This document shows positions 9,387 through 18,384 of a DNA stretch of 64,000 bases, piece after piece. Each line of letters begins with the position of its first letter. Within the stretch, counting starts at the first letter, position 1. A model generated the notes under the pieces. The model saw only the letters and a program-made list of their open reading frames with translations. It was not told where the DNA came from and made no database searches. Location of the stretch: assembly GCA_949286015.1 (NCBI GenBank), contig CASEBB010000003.1:1-64000 (forward strand), in the 5' to 3' direction. Position numbers and translations under genes: made by a program. The DNA comes from an uncultured Succinivibrionaceae bacterium (GTDB taxonomy: Bacteria > Pseudomonadota > Gammaproteobacteria > Enterobacterales > Succinivibrionaceae).

Positions 9387-11837
9387 GTGAGCACGCCAAA
9401 AGATTCTGCTTCAGTTCTCCCCCAATCGAGCACGGATAACTCTGCCATTCAAGTGCCAGAGGCCATCACACCTGCGCCCACAGATACCACCACGCCAGTA
9501 GACTTACAAGCACAACCATCTACTACTGACTCTACCAATCCTACAGCCCAGCCTCCTCTACAGGCTCCAGTCGCTCCTGCCATTCCTGCCACTACCTCCC
9601 AAGATGCGGCAAACTTCACTGCCGTCCCAACCGCTATTCCTGCCGATCCCCAAGCTGCTGCCGCCTCAGCTCAAGCTGCAGCCGCCGCAGCGGTGCAAGC
9701 TGCCTCAGCTGCGACCCAAGCTGCTGCACAAGCTCAAGCTGTAGCCAAAGCAGCCGTTGCTGCTGCTAATGCCGCCACGCAGAGTGCAGAGAGCACCGAG
9801 AACGAGAACGCAGAGGACGCAAGTACTCCTGAGAGCGCTACTGGCAGCAATGGGGATATCGTCCAAGCAGCAATGGTCAATGGCGACCTGATGCAGGCAT
9901 CTACCGCCGCAGCCGCTGCGGCCGCAACCGCCAGCACCCCAACAGCGCCAGAGCAAATGCAAATGCAAGCCGCAGCTGCCAACCTGTCCCAGCAAGCCAC
10001 AGTCAGTGACTTTGCCGTGAGTGGCCTTGACTACAGTAATGACACGGCTGACACGACTCCAGCCTCTGACATTAGCACGGCGCAAGGCACAAGCAGCAGT
10101 GCTACTCCTACAGCTGCTACTGATAGCGCTCAGTACAGTGAGGAGATGCAGTTTATCCCTGACAACAATGTGCCGTTTACCCCAGATGACGATGACGAGC
10201 ATCTCATCTTACATGGCACCCCCGCCAGTCGCGGTATTGCGGTCGGGCGTATCTCCTTTTTACAGCGCTCTGCTCCTGCCGCCTCCAAACAGCACATCGA
10301 TGATGTCGAGGCGGAGTTAAACCGCTTTGAAGCCGCCCGTGTTGAGGCCATTGCGCAATTAGGCAAGCTCTACGAGATGACCGTAGAGAAGCTCGGTGAG
10401 CAAAACGCGGTCGTCTTCCAGATTCACCAAATGATGCTCGACGATCCTGAGTACGTCGACGCCATTCGCACCACCATTAAGGACGAGCAGGCCAACGCTG
10501 AATATGCGGTCGATGCCACCGGCCAGCGCTTCTCTGACATGTTTAGTCACATGGACAATGACTACATGCGGGGCCGAGCTGCCGACGTCCTTGATGTCTC
10601 ACATCGTCTCTGTGACATCCTGCATCAGCACGCTGGTGTCTCCATTCACCACAATCTGGTGCAAGCCAACGAGCCAATTATTCTGGCTACCGATGACTTA
10701 GCCCCATCGGAGACGGTACAGCTCGATCAGAACTTAGTACGCGGCATTCTCACCTCTGAGGGCTCTTCACGCTCGCACACCGTTATCTTTGCCCGCACCT
10801 TAGGCTTACCAGCGGTCATCAACATTGGTAACCAGTTAAATAAGGATTTAGAGGGCAAGCTGGCCATTGTCGATGGTGGCGCCGGTGTCGTCATCATTGA
10901 CCCAGATGAAAAGACCCTCTCTATTTACGCCGAGCGCAAGCGTACTGAGGACGCCTTACGCGCCCGCTTAGAGCAATTCCGTGGTAAGGAAACCCGTACC
11001 TTAAGCGGCCGCCGGATCCTGCTCTTTGCCAACATTGGTGCGGTCTCTGACCTCGACATTGTCAAGACCTCTGATGCTGAGGGTATTGGCCTCTTCCGCT
11101 CTGAGTATATCTACCTCTCCTCTTCAGATTTCCCGACAGAAGAGACGCAATTTAACATCTACAAAGAAACTCTGGCGGCAATGGAAGGCAAAAAGGTGGT
11201 GATCCGCACCTTGGATATTGGTGCGGATAAGACTGCTGATTACTTCATGCTCAAGCCTGAGGAAAACCCAGCTATGGGCATGCGCGCGGTGCGCATTTGC
11301 CTGTCGCGTCCAGAGATCTTTAAGACGCAATTGCGCGCCTTATACCGCGCCTCGGTTTACGGCACCTTAGCCATCATGTTCCCAATGATCTCCTCAGTAG
11401 AGGAGGTAAAAGAGTGCCTGCGTATCTGTAAAGAAGTGCAGGATGAGTTAACCAATGAGGGTAAGCCTTTCTCTGACCACGTCGAGCTGGGCATTATGAT
11501 TGAGACGCCAGCCTCGGCGATCATCTCTGACCTGCTGGCCGAGTACGTGGACTTCTTCTCCATTGGTACCAATGACCTGACGCAGTTTACGCTGGCAGTT
11601 GACCGCCAAAATGCGGAGGTCGGTCGCTTCTTAAATCCATACCACCGTGCAGTGATCCGTCTCATTGAGATGACCGTGAAGAATGCCCACAAAAACGGCA
11701 TCTGGGTCGGTGTCTGCGGTGAGCTGGCAGCTGATGAGGGCTTTACCCACGAGCTGGTGCGCATTGGTGTGGATGAGATCTCTGTGGTGCCATCATCGAT
11801 TCTGATGCTGCGTGCCCGTATTTCGACCTTAGGCTAA
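9387..11837 (+). CDS. ptsI: PTS enzyme I (PEP-protein phosphotransferase) with long low-complexity N-terminus
   Basis: Takes phosphate from PEP onto a histidine and passes it to HPr, starting the sugar phosphotransferase relay in the cytosol. From about residue 273 (LHGTPASRGIAVG) it aligns with PtsI: the phospho-histidine motif SSRSHTVIFAR (His464), the PEP-binding barrel (IRTLDIGADK, MIETPASA, FFSIGTNDLTQ) and the catalytic cysteine in GVCGELAADE (Cys777). Total 816 residues against about 575 usual. The first ~270 residues are Ala/Thr/Gln-rich and resemble no domain, and the C-terminus is about 30 residues shorter than in E. coli. The GTG at 9387 is the likeliest start (AGGACAGG upstream); a GTG at 9279 is possible. 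Neither ptsH nor crr is adjacent, unlike the enteric ptsHI-crr operon. Confidence 0.92.
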   Translation: MSTPKDSASVLPQSSTDNSAIQVPEAITPAPTDTTTPVDLQAQPSTTDSTNPTAQPPLQAPVAPAIPATTSQDAANFTAVPTAIPADPQAAAASAQAAAAAAVQAASAATQAAAQAQAVAKAAVAAANAATQSAESTENENAEDASTPESATGSNGDIVQAAMVNGDLMQASTAAAAAAATASTPTAPEQMQMQAAAANLSQQATVSDFAVSGLDYSNDTADTTPASDISTAQGTSSSATPTAATDSAQYSEEMQFIPDNNVPFTPDDDDEHLILHGTPASRGIAVGRISFLQRSAPAASKQHIDDVEAELNRFEAARVEAIAQLGKLYEMTVEKLGEQNAVVFQIHQMMLDDPEYVDAIRTTIKDEQANAEYAVDATGQRFSDMFSHMDNDYMRGRAADVLDVSHRLCDILHQHAGVSIHHNLVQANEPIILATDDLAPSETVQLDQNLVRGILTSEGSSRSHTVIFARTLGLPAVINIGNQLNKDLEGKLAIVDGGAGVVIIDPDEKTLSIYAERKRTEDALRARLEQFRGKETRTLSGRRILLFANIGAVSDLDIVKTSDAEGIGLFRSEYIYLSSSDFPTEETQFNIYKETLAAMEGKKVVIRTLDIGADKTADYFMLKPEENPAMGMRAVRICLSRPEIFKTQLRALYRASVYGTLAIMFPMISSVEEVKECLRICKEVQDELTNEGKPFSDHVELGIMIETPASAIISDLLAEYVDFFSIGTNDLTQFTLAVDRQNAEVGRFLNPYHRAVIRLIEMTVKNAHKNGIWVGVCGELAADEGFTHELVRIGVDEISVVPSSILMLRARISTLG

Positions 11838-12230
11838 CGCCTCAGGATGGCTCAGGCCTGTGTACCTTGAGGCAATGCCACACCGTCGCAGCAGCCTTGT
11901 CACTTCCTGAGTGGGCCAAGGCACAGCTGCGCTGAAAGCTGCCGTCAGTGGTGCGCAGCCAAGTTACACTAAGCTTCAGTGCTGGAGCTACGCTACGTTA
12001 CGCCCTGATCTTAGGGTACCACCTGCCGCTCTTTGCTCTACCGGTGGGCTTGCCTTCAAGCCTGCCCCATCAGCACTCAAAACATCATCCCCTGTGCCGC
12101 TTTTAGGCACCAACCTTTTACTCACGCCCGTTCACTTGCCCCCAAAAGACGCTCCCACCTCAGACTAATACCATGCTAAGTCTTGGTTTGCTATTATGGG
12201 CCCGCATTTTTCTGCTCGAGGATCATTTCC
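11838..12230. other. Gap between ptsI and the DUF1537 gene
   Basis: About 390 bp without a supported gene or clear terminator. The ribosome binding site of the next gene (GAGGATC) lies at its end. Confidence 0.45.
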
Positions 12231-13550
12231 ATGGCTAAATGTGTTGTCATCGCCGATGAGATCACAGGTGCAAGTGCTGTCGGCGCCTTACTGCAAAAGA
12301 ACCGCTCTAGCGTTTGCTCCCTGATTAGCTCGCGCGCTCTCAAAGATGCAGCCACGCAGGAGTTTGATTGCATCGTCTACGCAACCAACAGCCGCAATCT
12401 CACTCCTACCCAAAGCTATCAAATGGTCTTCTACGCCGGTAAGCTCCTCAAGTCCCCTGAGGTTAAGCTCTACGCTAAGCGTATCGATCCCGCAATGCGT
12501 GGTAATACCTGCACCGAAACTCAGGCCATCTTGGACGCCTTAGGCGATCAAGACCGCGTGGCGATCGTGGTGCCTGCCTTCCCAGAGCTCAAGCGCTCCA
12601 ATGTGGGTGGCTACATGCTCGTCGACGGCAAGCCAATCCAAAAGTCCTTAGTGGGACTTGATGACCTGCGCCCAGCCGCCAGCGGCCGTATTGCCGACCT
12701 CTTTATCGAAAAATTCAACTACAAGACCGAGATTCTCTACTTAAAGGATCTCTTCCACGGCCCAGACTATCTGGCTAACAAGATCAAGTCCTTTGCGGAA
12801 AACGGCGCCCGTGCCATTGTCCTTGACTGCACCTCACAGCAGGATATCAACACCATTGCTGATGCCGTGCTGAAGTCTGGCATTAAGTTTATTGCTGTTG
12901 ACCCAGGCCCATTTACCGCGACCATGGCCCGTAAGGTGATGCGTGCCGTCTCTGATGAGCAGGTCGCTAACCAAAAGATCTTTGGTCTGATCGGTGGCTC
13001 CAATCCGCTCATTGCGGCGCAGGTTGAGATGCTGCGCCTTGAGGAGAACACCCTCTTTGTGCCGGTGAAAAACATCGATCTTATCGATGATGACCAAAAG
13101 CGCGCCGCAGAGATCGAGCGTGTGGTCTCTAACATTGTGGCCCGTGCCGATGAGTACACTACGGTCTTTGCCGTCTCAGATCACTTAGGCGCTAATGCGC
13201 AAATCCTCATGAACTTTGCCAAGATGTTAGAGGAGAGCAAGCGCAGCCGTGTGGAGGCTATGGACTTAATCTCCACTGCCTACGGTCAGATCACTCACTT
13301 AGTGCTAGAGCGCTGCCCTAACTTTAAGGCAATCTACTCCGCTGGTGCCGAGTACACGGTGGCCATTTGCCGTGAGCTTAAGTCGATTGGCTTTAATATC
13401 CAAGGACAGGTACTGCCTCTTACGGCCTATGGACAGTTAATCGGTGGCTCCTATGATGGTCTTAAGTACGTGGCCTCGGCCTCGTCAGCTACTGACCCTG
13501 ACACCTTAGTGCGCTCGATTCAGTACTTAAAGCGCAAGCTGGTGCTGTAG
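12231..13550 (+). CDS. Four-carbon acid sugar kinase family protein (DUF1537, OtnK-like)
   Basis: A 439-residue member of the DUF1537/OtnK family, which phosphorylates four-carbon sugar acids such as 3-oxo-tetronate, denes or related compounds in catabolic operons. The N-terminus VVIADEITGASAVGALL matches the family's substrate-side ADDLTGA motif in altered form. A GG-rich loop (FGLIGGSNPLIAAQ) marks the start of the C-terminal nucleotide-binding domain. The usual C-terminal K-S/A-G-G-F-G segment is replaced by YVASASSATD, so the protein is divergent and its substrate cannot be named. The ATG at 12231 has GAGGATC upstream. No aldolase, dehydrogenase or isomerase partner is beside it, which is unusual because these kinases normally sit in such operons. 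Confidence 0.75.
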   Translation: MAKCVVIADEITGASAVGALLQKNRSSVCSLISSRALKDAATQEFDCIVYATNSRNLTPTQSYQMVFYAGKLLKSPEVKLYAKRIDPAMRGNTCTETQAILDALGDQDRVAIVVPAFPELKRSNVGGYMLVDGKPIQKSLVGLDDLRPAASGRIADLFIEKFNYKTEILYLKDLFHGPDYLANKIKSFAENGARAIVLDCTSQQDINTIADAVLKSGIKFIAVDPGPFTATMARKVMRAVSDEQVANQKIFGLIGGSNPLIAAQVEMLRLEENTLFVPVKNIDLIDDDQKRAAEIERVVSNIVARADEYTTVFAVSDHLGANAQILMNFAKMLEESKRSRVEAMDLISTAYGQITHLVLERCPNFKAIYSAGAEYTVAICRELKSIGFNIQGQVLPLTAYGQLIGGSYDGLKYVASASSATDPDTLVRSIQYLKRKLVL

Positions 13551-13601
13551 TAGCGACCGCTGGCGACCTCACTCCCACCAACGCGACACTCACCACTCCC
13601 C

Positions 13602-13633
13602 GCAAGCAGTCCCCTTAGCGGGGGCTTGCTTTT
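13602..13633 (+). terminator. Intrinsic terminator of the DUF1537 gene
   Basis: GCAAGC pairs with GCTTGC, with an inner CCCC/GGGG stem and a 3-nt bulge, followed by TTTT. It lies 52 nt after the stop. Confidence 0.75.
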
Positions 13634-13654
13634 GCCACGCGCATTATTTACAAT
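13626..13654 (+). promoter_or_regulatory. Promoter of tRNA-Gly
   Basis: TTGCTT (13626-13631), a 17-bp spacer and TACAAT (13649-13654) form a sigma-70 promoter starting a few bases before the tRNA. The -35 box overlaps the T-tract of the preceding terminator. Confidence 0.6.
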
Positions 13655-13666
13655 GCATGCCGTTAT

Positions 13667-13740
13667 GCGACTTTAGTTTAATGGTAGAACAAAAGCTTCC
13701 CAAGCTTTTGGCGCGGGTTCGATTCCCGTAAGTCGCTCCA
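13667..13740 (+). tRNA. glyU: tRNA-Gly(CCC)
   Basis: A full cloverleaf: the acceptor stem GCGACTT pairs with AAGTCGC, the D-arm reads GTTTAATGGTAGAAC, the anticodon loop is TTCCCAA (anticodon CCC), and the T-arm has GGTTCGATTCC. The CCA end is encoded. It resembles E. coli glyU and reads GGG codons. Confidence 0.97.
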
Positions 13741-14213
13741 ATCACCTCTCTGCTTTTAGGCTACGTCCCTGAGCGTACCGCATCTCTTCTCGTCTTTTCC
13801 TCTTCTTTCCCCTTTCCTCTTGTTCTCTTCACTTCTGCTCTGCCCTTATTGTCGCCACATCATTGCTGTGTCTGCTCAGCGCGCCACGTTGGTCGGTTAC
13901 AAATGCCAGTAAAGTGTGTTGCAGGCGCTCGCCCTCAGATGGCCCCGCAGAAGGTTCTACCCCAAGAGGATCAGGGCACGCAAAGACAACAGCTTCCTTA
14001 AGTGCCTATCCCTCAAAGACTGGCCTATAGCCACGCAGTGCTTCAGTTGGCCGCCTGTAGTCCTGACCTTGAGTATCCCAAAAAGCAAATCTCAAAGGAG
14101 GTAACTGCCTACAATCAGGTGTTTTACCCTGAGAGTAGGCGTTGCTGAGGCGCTACTCTCGAGATAAGATGCTGTCTGGCGCTTTTAGGTTACCTACTCC
14201 TGACCGCTACAGC
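13741..14213. other. Gap after tRNA-Gly
   Basis: No supported gene. Pyrimidine-rich DNA follows the tRNA, then copy 1 of the 130-bp family A element. Confidence 0.5.
14069..14197 (+). mobile_element. MITE-like family A element, copy 1, with 8-bp target duplication
   Basis: 129 bp, from TTGAGTATCCC to AGGTTACCTAC. It is flanked on both sides by TCCTGACC (14061-14068 and 14198-14205), a perfect 8-bp duplication. The ends form an imperfect inverted repeat (GTGAGTATCC-type against GTAGGTAACC). An internal hairpin GAGAGTAG/CTACTCTC is intact. The 3' hairpin is damaged in this copy (ATGCTGTCTGGCGC). Confidence 0.9.
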
Positions 14214-14489
14214 TTATCTCTTGCGGTCTCTTAGTTTCCGTGGCTGGTGCTGCTGCGGCTGCGCAGCAGGCTTAGGATTAAGCTCAGGCTCAAGCGATAT
14301 AGTCCCCTCCTCTCCTGTAATGAAGTTCGCTGCAAGCGTGGTCTCCTGCAAATAGCCCGCAAATGCATAGCAAAGCGACAATACAGGCAAATAGCTGTAA
14401 GGGTCTATTACCAGCTGCGAAGCAGCATCAACGAACACCACAACAGTGTAAGGAGGCATTACAGCGCTTTGCGGTGCAGGTTCAGTCAT
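14214..14489 (-). CDS. Unknown small protein downstream of a secreted Asp/His-rich protein
   Basis: A 91-residue frame with a proper ribosome binding site (AGGAG, 9 nt before the ATG at 14489). It starts 45 nt after the stop of the secreted-protein gene on the same strand, so the two probably form one transcript. The middle is hydrophobic and aromatic (VIDPYSYLPVLSLCYAFAGYL) and the C-terminus is basic and Pro/Gln-rich (PQQHQPRKLRDRKR). No signal peptide is obvious and no known domain is recognised. Existence is supported by the binding site and the gene arrangement only. Confidence 0.5.
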   Translation of the reverse strand: MTEPAPQSAVMPPYTVVVFVDAASQLVIDPYSYLPVLSLCYAFAGYLQETTLAANFITGEEGTISLEPELNPKPAAQPQQHQPRKLRDRKR

Positions 14490-14534
14490 CTATCTTTGCT
14501 CCTGTAGGCATTTGCAGCGCATCACGCGCACCAG

Positions 14535-15029
14535 CTAGAAAGAGCCCGAGCGCGGCATGGTATGCTTGTACTTTACCCAATCCTCGGCATCATGGCCATC
14601 ATCATCATGATCATGGCCAGAGTCAGCACTACCCTCGTCATCATCATAGCCATGGCGGTCATGATCACCATAACCATCGCTATCACGGCCAGAGCCGTCA
14701 TCTCCGTAGGGTTCAAGCTGCGACCATGGCCACTGCTGCCCCGCAGAGCCGTCACCATAATCATGCTCGTCGCCCTGCCACGGGATAGTAAGATCGTCCT
14801 CGCCCCAGTTATCATTCCAAGGAATGGTGATATCGTCCTGCCCTTGTTGCGCGAACCACGGATCACTGCTCCATGGATAATCCCCACCATTATCGCTCCA
14901 CGTCTGAGCTGTAGCCACGTTTAGACAAGTGGCACCTGATACGAATCCCAGCGGCAGCACTAAGCTCAAGACGCACTTGCGTGCGCATAGACGTGAAAAC
15001 ACGCAGAGACGGGACAACAGCGGCAGCAT
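14535..15029 (-). CDS. Secreted Asp/His/Trp-rich low-complexity protein
   Basis: A 164-residue product. Residues 1-42 look like a signal peptide: basic start, hydrophobic core CVLSLVLPLGFVSGA, and a possible cleavage after ATA in NVATAQ. The mature part is very acidic and rich in Asp, Gly, Trp and His. DDITIPW and DDLTIPW repeat near residues 65 and 78, and a late run contains HDHDDDGHD. Such composition suggests binding of divalent metals or calcium outside the inner membrane, but this is inference. GGAGG lies 8 nt before the ATG at 15029 (a GTG one codon earlier is also possible). The gene appears to be first in a two-gene unit with the 91-residue frame. No homologue is recognised. Confidence 0.6.
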   Translation of the reverse strand: MLPLLSRLCVFSRLCARKCVLSLVLPLGFVSGATCLNVATAQTWSDNGGDYPWSSDPWFAQQGQDDITIPWNDNWGEDDLTIPWQGDEHDYGDGSAGQQWPWSQLEPYGDDGSGRDSDGYGDHDRHGYDDDEGSADSGHDHDDDGHDAEDWVKYKHTMPRSGSF

Positions 15030-15390
15030 CACTCTATCCTCCGTAATAACGCTTGCTACTCAAGTAGCTCACAGTGCAGACAAGCATACAACAATTACGA
15101 GGCGAGAAAACGGGTTCTAAGCAGAGTTTGGTGGATACCAAAGCAGCATCCCGCTGCGATCACTCATGGGGCTCATGTGATGGCGTTTGGCGGGACTCAC
15201 CTTGGAGTAAAGCACCCTTCTTCAAGGTCACTAACAATATGGGGTACCGCACAAGGCCTGCTTCCCTGTACAGGGATAACCTCATGGGTAGATCACGTTG
15301 CTTTTCCCTGCCGCTAAAACAACAAAGGCCGCCTACTGGCAGCCCCTGTCTTCATTCCCAAACAGCACTAATAAGCTGTGGCGTAGCTTA
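15030..15390. other. Gap between nagA end and the secreted-protein gene
   Basis: No gene. It holds the nagA terminator hairpin and the start region of the secreted-protein gene. A segment near 15118 (CAGAGTTTGGTGGATACCAA) is echoed near 41592 (CAGAGTTTGGTGGCTACAGC). Confidence 0.45.
15315..15344 (-). terminator. Terminator of nagA
   Basis: On the minus strand GGCTGCC pairs with GGCGGCC around AGTA, followed by TTTGTTGTTTT. It lies about 45 nt after the nagA stop. Confidence 0.75.
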
Positions 15391-16557
15391 CTAAATCAGC
15401 TCCGCCGTCGTCTTTAAGAAGCCGTTTTGGATCACGTAGCGGATCTTAAAGTCATCATTAAAGATAATTAAGTCCGCACGGTAGCCCGTGTCGATGTAAC
15501 CGCACTCCTTGTCTAAGCCCAGCACTCTTGCTGGTACCGTCGAGGCCGCCATTAAGGCCTCATCAAGTGGAATGCCGCAGGTCTTTACTAAGAACTTCAC
15601 ACCATCCATCATGCAGATGTTAGTGCCCACCAGCGAGCCCTTAGCGTCGATCAGACCACGCTTCGCGTCGTTAAACACTTCCGTGCCCGCAATGGTAAAG
15701 CTGGTCATCAGCTCAGGTGAGCCCGCCACCGCCTGCGAGTCGGAGACAATGTACATGCGGTCTTTTAAGAGCTGGTGAATGATACGCACAATGGCAGGGT
15801 GCACGTGACGGCCATCGGCAATCACACCGGCGCTTACCGTCTGCGCATTTAACACCGCACCAATGAGGCCAGGCTCGCGACCATTGACCATACGCATGGC
15901 GTTAAAGAGGTGGGTCACATTGGTCACACCCAGTTTAAACGCCTCAACCGCATCATTAAACGAGGCATTGGTGTGACCTAAAGACAGGCGCATGCCCATG
16001 CCTAAGAGGTCGACTAAGAACTTGCCTCGCACCACCTCCGGCGCAATCGTCATGTAGGCGATGTTGTCGATGTTCTCACGTAAATAAGTGATATCCGAGC
16101 TGCTAATACCACGGATATAGCCACTGCCATGGAAACCCTTACGCTCTGGATTAATGAACGGCCCCTCAAGGTGTAAGCCAGGGCACACACCAGGGTGCTT
16201 GTCCATAAACTTACGCACCGCTTGCAGTGCACGCGTCATACTCTCACGTGGGCCTGAGACCAAGGTCGGCACAAACGTTAAGGTGCCGTGCAGGGTCTGC
16301 CAGCGACGCATACGCTCAAGACCATCTAAACTCAGATCGGAGCTAAAGGTCACACCCGCACAGCCGTTAACCAAGAGGTCAACAAAGCCTGGGGCGACGT
16401 GCATGCCATTGAGATCAATCTCTTCAGAGGTGCCGTCCTCAAGCAGCACCGGATCCAAAGGGATGATGCGGTGATTCTGCACCGCTAAGCTATCAGCACC
16501 ATCAAGTACACCACGGGTCAGGTGTAACTTGGCATTGCGTAAAATAGTTGCTCCCAT
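15391..16557 (-). CDS. nagA: N-acetylglucosamine-6-phosphate deacetylase
   Basis: Removes the acetyl group from GlcNAc-6-phosphate, giving glucosamine-6-phosphate for catabolism or cell-wall recycling. 388 residues (382 in E. coli). Metal and active-site motifs are visible: APGFVDLLVNGCAG near residue 55, the glutamate in LHLEGPF, the histidines in LSLGHTNA and THLFNAM, and the catalytic aspartate in IVSDSQAVAG. There is no nagB, nagC or nagE beside it. Its product can feed GlmM and the peptidoglycan genes further along, since glmS lies 3 kb away on the same strand. Confidence 0.95.
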   Translation of the reverse strand: MGATILRNAKLHLTRGVLDGADSLAVQNHRIIPLDPVLLEDGTSEEIDLNGMHVAPGFVDLLVNGCAGVTFSSDLSLDGLERMRRWQTLHGTLTFVPTLVSGPRESMTRALQAVRKFMDKHPGVCPGLHLEGPFINPERKGFHGSGYIRGISSSDITYLRENIDNIAYMTIAPEVVRGKFLVDLLGMGMRLSLGHTNASFNDAVEAFKLGVTNVTHLFNAMRMVNGREPGLIGAVLNAQTVSAGVIADGRHVHPAIVRIIHQLLKDRMYIVSDSQAVAGSPELMTSFTIAGTEVFNDAKRGLIDAKGSLVGTNICMMDGVKFLVKTCGIPLDEALMAASTVPARVLGLDKECGYIDTGYRADLIIFNDDFKIRYVIQNGFLKTTAELI

Positions 16558-16884
16558 CTTGATGGTATCCGCTATTCAATCCAGCGCGCGAGCGCATCTC
16601 TCCTAAGCACGGGCAGCAGCCCTTTACTTAGCCCTTAGCGCTCTTTACCTACCTACTACCTGCTTTAGCCTATAGCGTGTAGTCAACAGCGCCACACCAG
16701 CGAAAGTCGCAACCTCAAGCGCAGCATCTTGACGGTACTAAAAAGCAGCAGGCGTAAGCTACGTAGCTGCTGCTTAGCCTCAGTACGCTTGTATTTGCTC
16801 TGAGGCTTGCTGTTCTGTAAGTTTAGTGGTCTGCGCCACAGGCTCTGCCTATACCACAGGCTTACTGCACCTGTGCCTGCGCCG
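16558..16884. other. Gap between srmB and nagA
   Basis: No gene. It contains a good minus-strand terminator hairpin for srmB at 16739-16775. Confidence 0.5.
16739..16775 (-). terminator. Terminator of srmB
   Basis: On the minus strand AAGCAGCAG pairs perfectly with CTGCTGCTT over a 15-nt loop and runs into TTTTAG. It lies 110 nt after the srmB stop. Confidence 0.7.
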
Positions 16885-18384
16885 CTACTCCTTTGCCGCG
16901 TCAGCTGCACTTGCTGACGGGTCCTTGCTGGAGTCCTGAGCAGAAGCGGCAAGAGCTTGCTCTTGTAAGCGTGCTGCTTTCTTCGCCCGCTTGGCCGCAA
17001 AATCAGGCTTGCCCTTGTTCTTCTTATCACGCAAGCGCACCTTTTTACGCGGCTTCTGCTCGTCTTTGTTGGCAGCTGCTTTCTTGGCAAAACCACCATG
17101 AGGATTGGCGCGGCTGCGCTTCTTCTCACTCGGGTGATTTGCCCCCACCTCCGCAAAGGAGGCACACAGACCTTTAATCGCACGGCGCTCAATTGGGCGC
17201 TGGGTATAGCGCTCAATGCGCTCTAAGGCCGTAAACTCAGTAGCCATCACTAAGCTTACGACCACACCCTTAGCGCCTGCGCGCGCAGTGCGACCCGCAC
17301 GGTGAACATAGATCTCGCTTTGCTGCGGCAAATCATAGTTGTAGACGTATTCCACGTCATCAATGTCTAAGCCGCGCGAGGCCACATCTGTGGCCAGCAT
17401 TAGATTCACCTCGCCGTCACGAAAGCGACGTAACGCCGCTGTACGCTCAAGCTGCGAACTTTCGCCCTTGAGGGTAGCAAAGCTCATACCTTGCCTTTTC
17501 AAAAAAGCAGAGAGGTGGGCTAAGTGATCCTTGGTGCGCACAAAAACAATGGCGCGCGCCTTAACCGTGGTGAGCAGATGCAGCAGGATCTTATCCTTTT
17601 GCAGATCTGAAGCAGCGTAGTAAGCACGCCCCTGTAAGAGCTCGGGCAGCTTCTCTACAGCCCCCGTGGCCACCGCCTCTGCCGCCGCTCCCTCTTCCCC
17701 GCTGGCTGCAGCAGCCGCGAGGTTAGAGCCATTGGCGCCTAAGATGATCTCCACGGGATTGTTGAGCACATTACGGGCAAAGTCCCGCACCCCGAAGCCC
17801 TCTAAGGTCGCCGAGAAGAGCATAGTCTGATAGCGCTCGGTGAGCTTACGAGTAATAGCGGCGATATCGTCTCTAAAGCCCATATCCAGCATGCGGTCGG
17901 CCTCATCAATGATGAGGATTTCCACGGTCTTAGGCTCAAGCCAGCCCTTTTGCAAAAACTCTAAGAGGCGGCCTGGGGTAGCGCAAATGATCGTAGCTAA
18001 GTTTTCACGCTGGCGGACGCGGTCGGCACCACCAATCACGGTAGCCACGCCAATAGGCTCGGTGATTTCTCCTTCGGCGGCGCTAATGGCCTCATCCTGC
18101 ACTTGCAACAGCTTTTGGGCAACGCTGCTGATTTGCTCTGCTAACTCGCGGGTTGGCTCCAGAATAATGCATTGCACGCCCTGACGTGGACGCTGGGCTA
18201 ATCGAGCAATAATAGGCAGTAAAAACGCAGCACTCTTACCGGTACCGGTAGGGGCACCACCTAAGACATCACGACCCTCTAAAGCCGGAGGCAGCACCAG
18301 CTTCTGGATAGGAGTTGGCTCCTCCCACCCTAATTGCGCCACGGCATCTAAGAGAAAGCCTGGCAGAGCAAATTCGTCAAACAT
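16885..18384 (-). CDS. srmB: DEAD-box RNA helicase, SrmB-like
   Basis: An ATP-dependent RNA helicase; SrmB acts early in 50S ribosome assembly. 499 residues. All core motifs are present in order: Q motif PTPIQ, Walker A APTGTGKS, PTRELAEQ, the DEAD box in IIDEADRMLDMGF, SAT in LFSATLEGF, RGLDIDDV and HRAGRTARAG. The N-terminus (FDEFALPGFLLDAV) and the order RDVLGGAPTGTGKSAAFLLP are closest to SrmB among the E. coli paralogues. An Ala/Glu-rich insert separates the two RecA domains, and the C-terminus is a basic tail (KKVRLRDKKNKGK) likely to bind RNA. The start at 18384 has TTGGAG 7 nt upstream; the frame opens 62 codons earlier without support. Confidence 0.9.
   Translation of the reverse strand: MFDEFALPGFLLDAVAQLGWEEPTPIQKLVLPPALEGRDVLGGAPTGTGKSAAFLLPIIARLAQRPRQGVQCIILEPTRELAEQISSVAQKLLQVQDEAISAAEGEITEPIGVATVIGGADRVRQRENLATIICATPGRLLEFLQKGWLEPKTVEILIIDEADRMLDMGFRDDIAAITRKLTERYQTMLFSATLEGFGVRDFARNVLNNPVEIILGANGSNLAAAAASGEEGAAAEAVATGAVEKLPELLQGRAYYAASDLQKDKILLHLLTTVKARAIVFVRTKDHLAHLSAFLKRQGMSFATLKGESSQLERTAALRRFRDGEVNLMLATDVASRGLDIDDVEYVYNYDLPQQSEIYVHRAGRTARAGAKGVVVSLVMATEFTALERIERYTQRPIERRAIKGLCASFAEVGANHPSEKKRSRANPHGGFAKKAAANKDEQKPRKKVRLRDKKNKGKPDFAAKRAKKAARLQEQALAASAQDSSKDPSASAADAAKE

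Noticed and set aside
9705-10202. 165-codon frame opposite the ptsI N-terminus
   Set aside because: Mirror of Ala/Thr-rich codons of a clearly coding strand; no independent support.
14590-14760. CATCAT-rich tract as a microsatellite or CRISPR-like array
   Set aside because: It is the codon pattern of the Asp/His-rich end of the secreted protein; spacing is irregular.
16683-17216. 177-codon frame overlapping the srmB C-terminus
   Set aside because: Very Arg/Leu-rich shadow of the basic srmB tail; no start signal.
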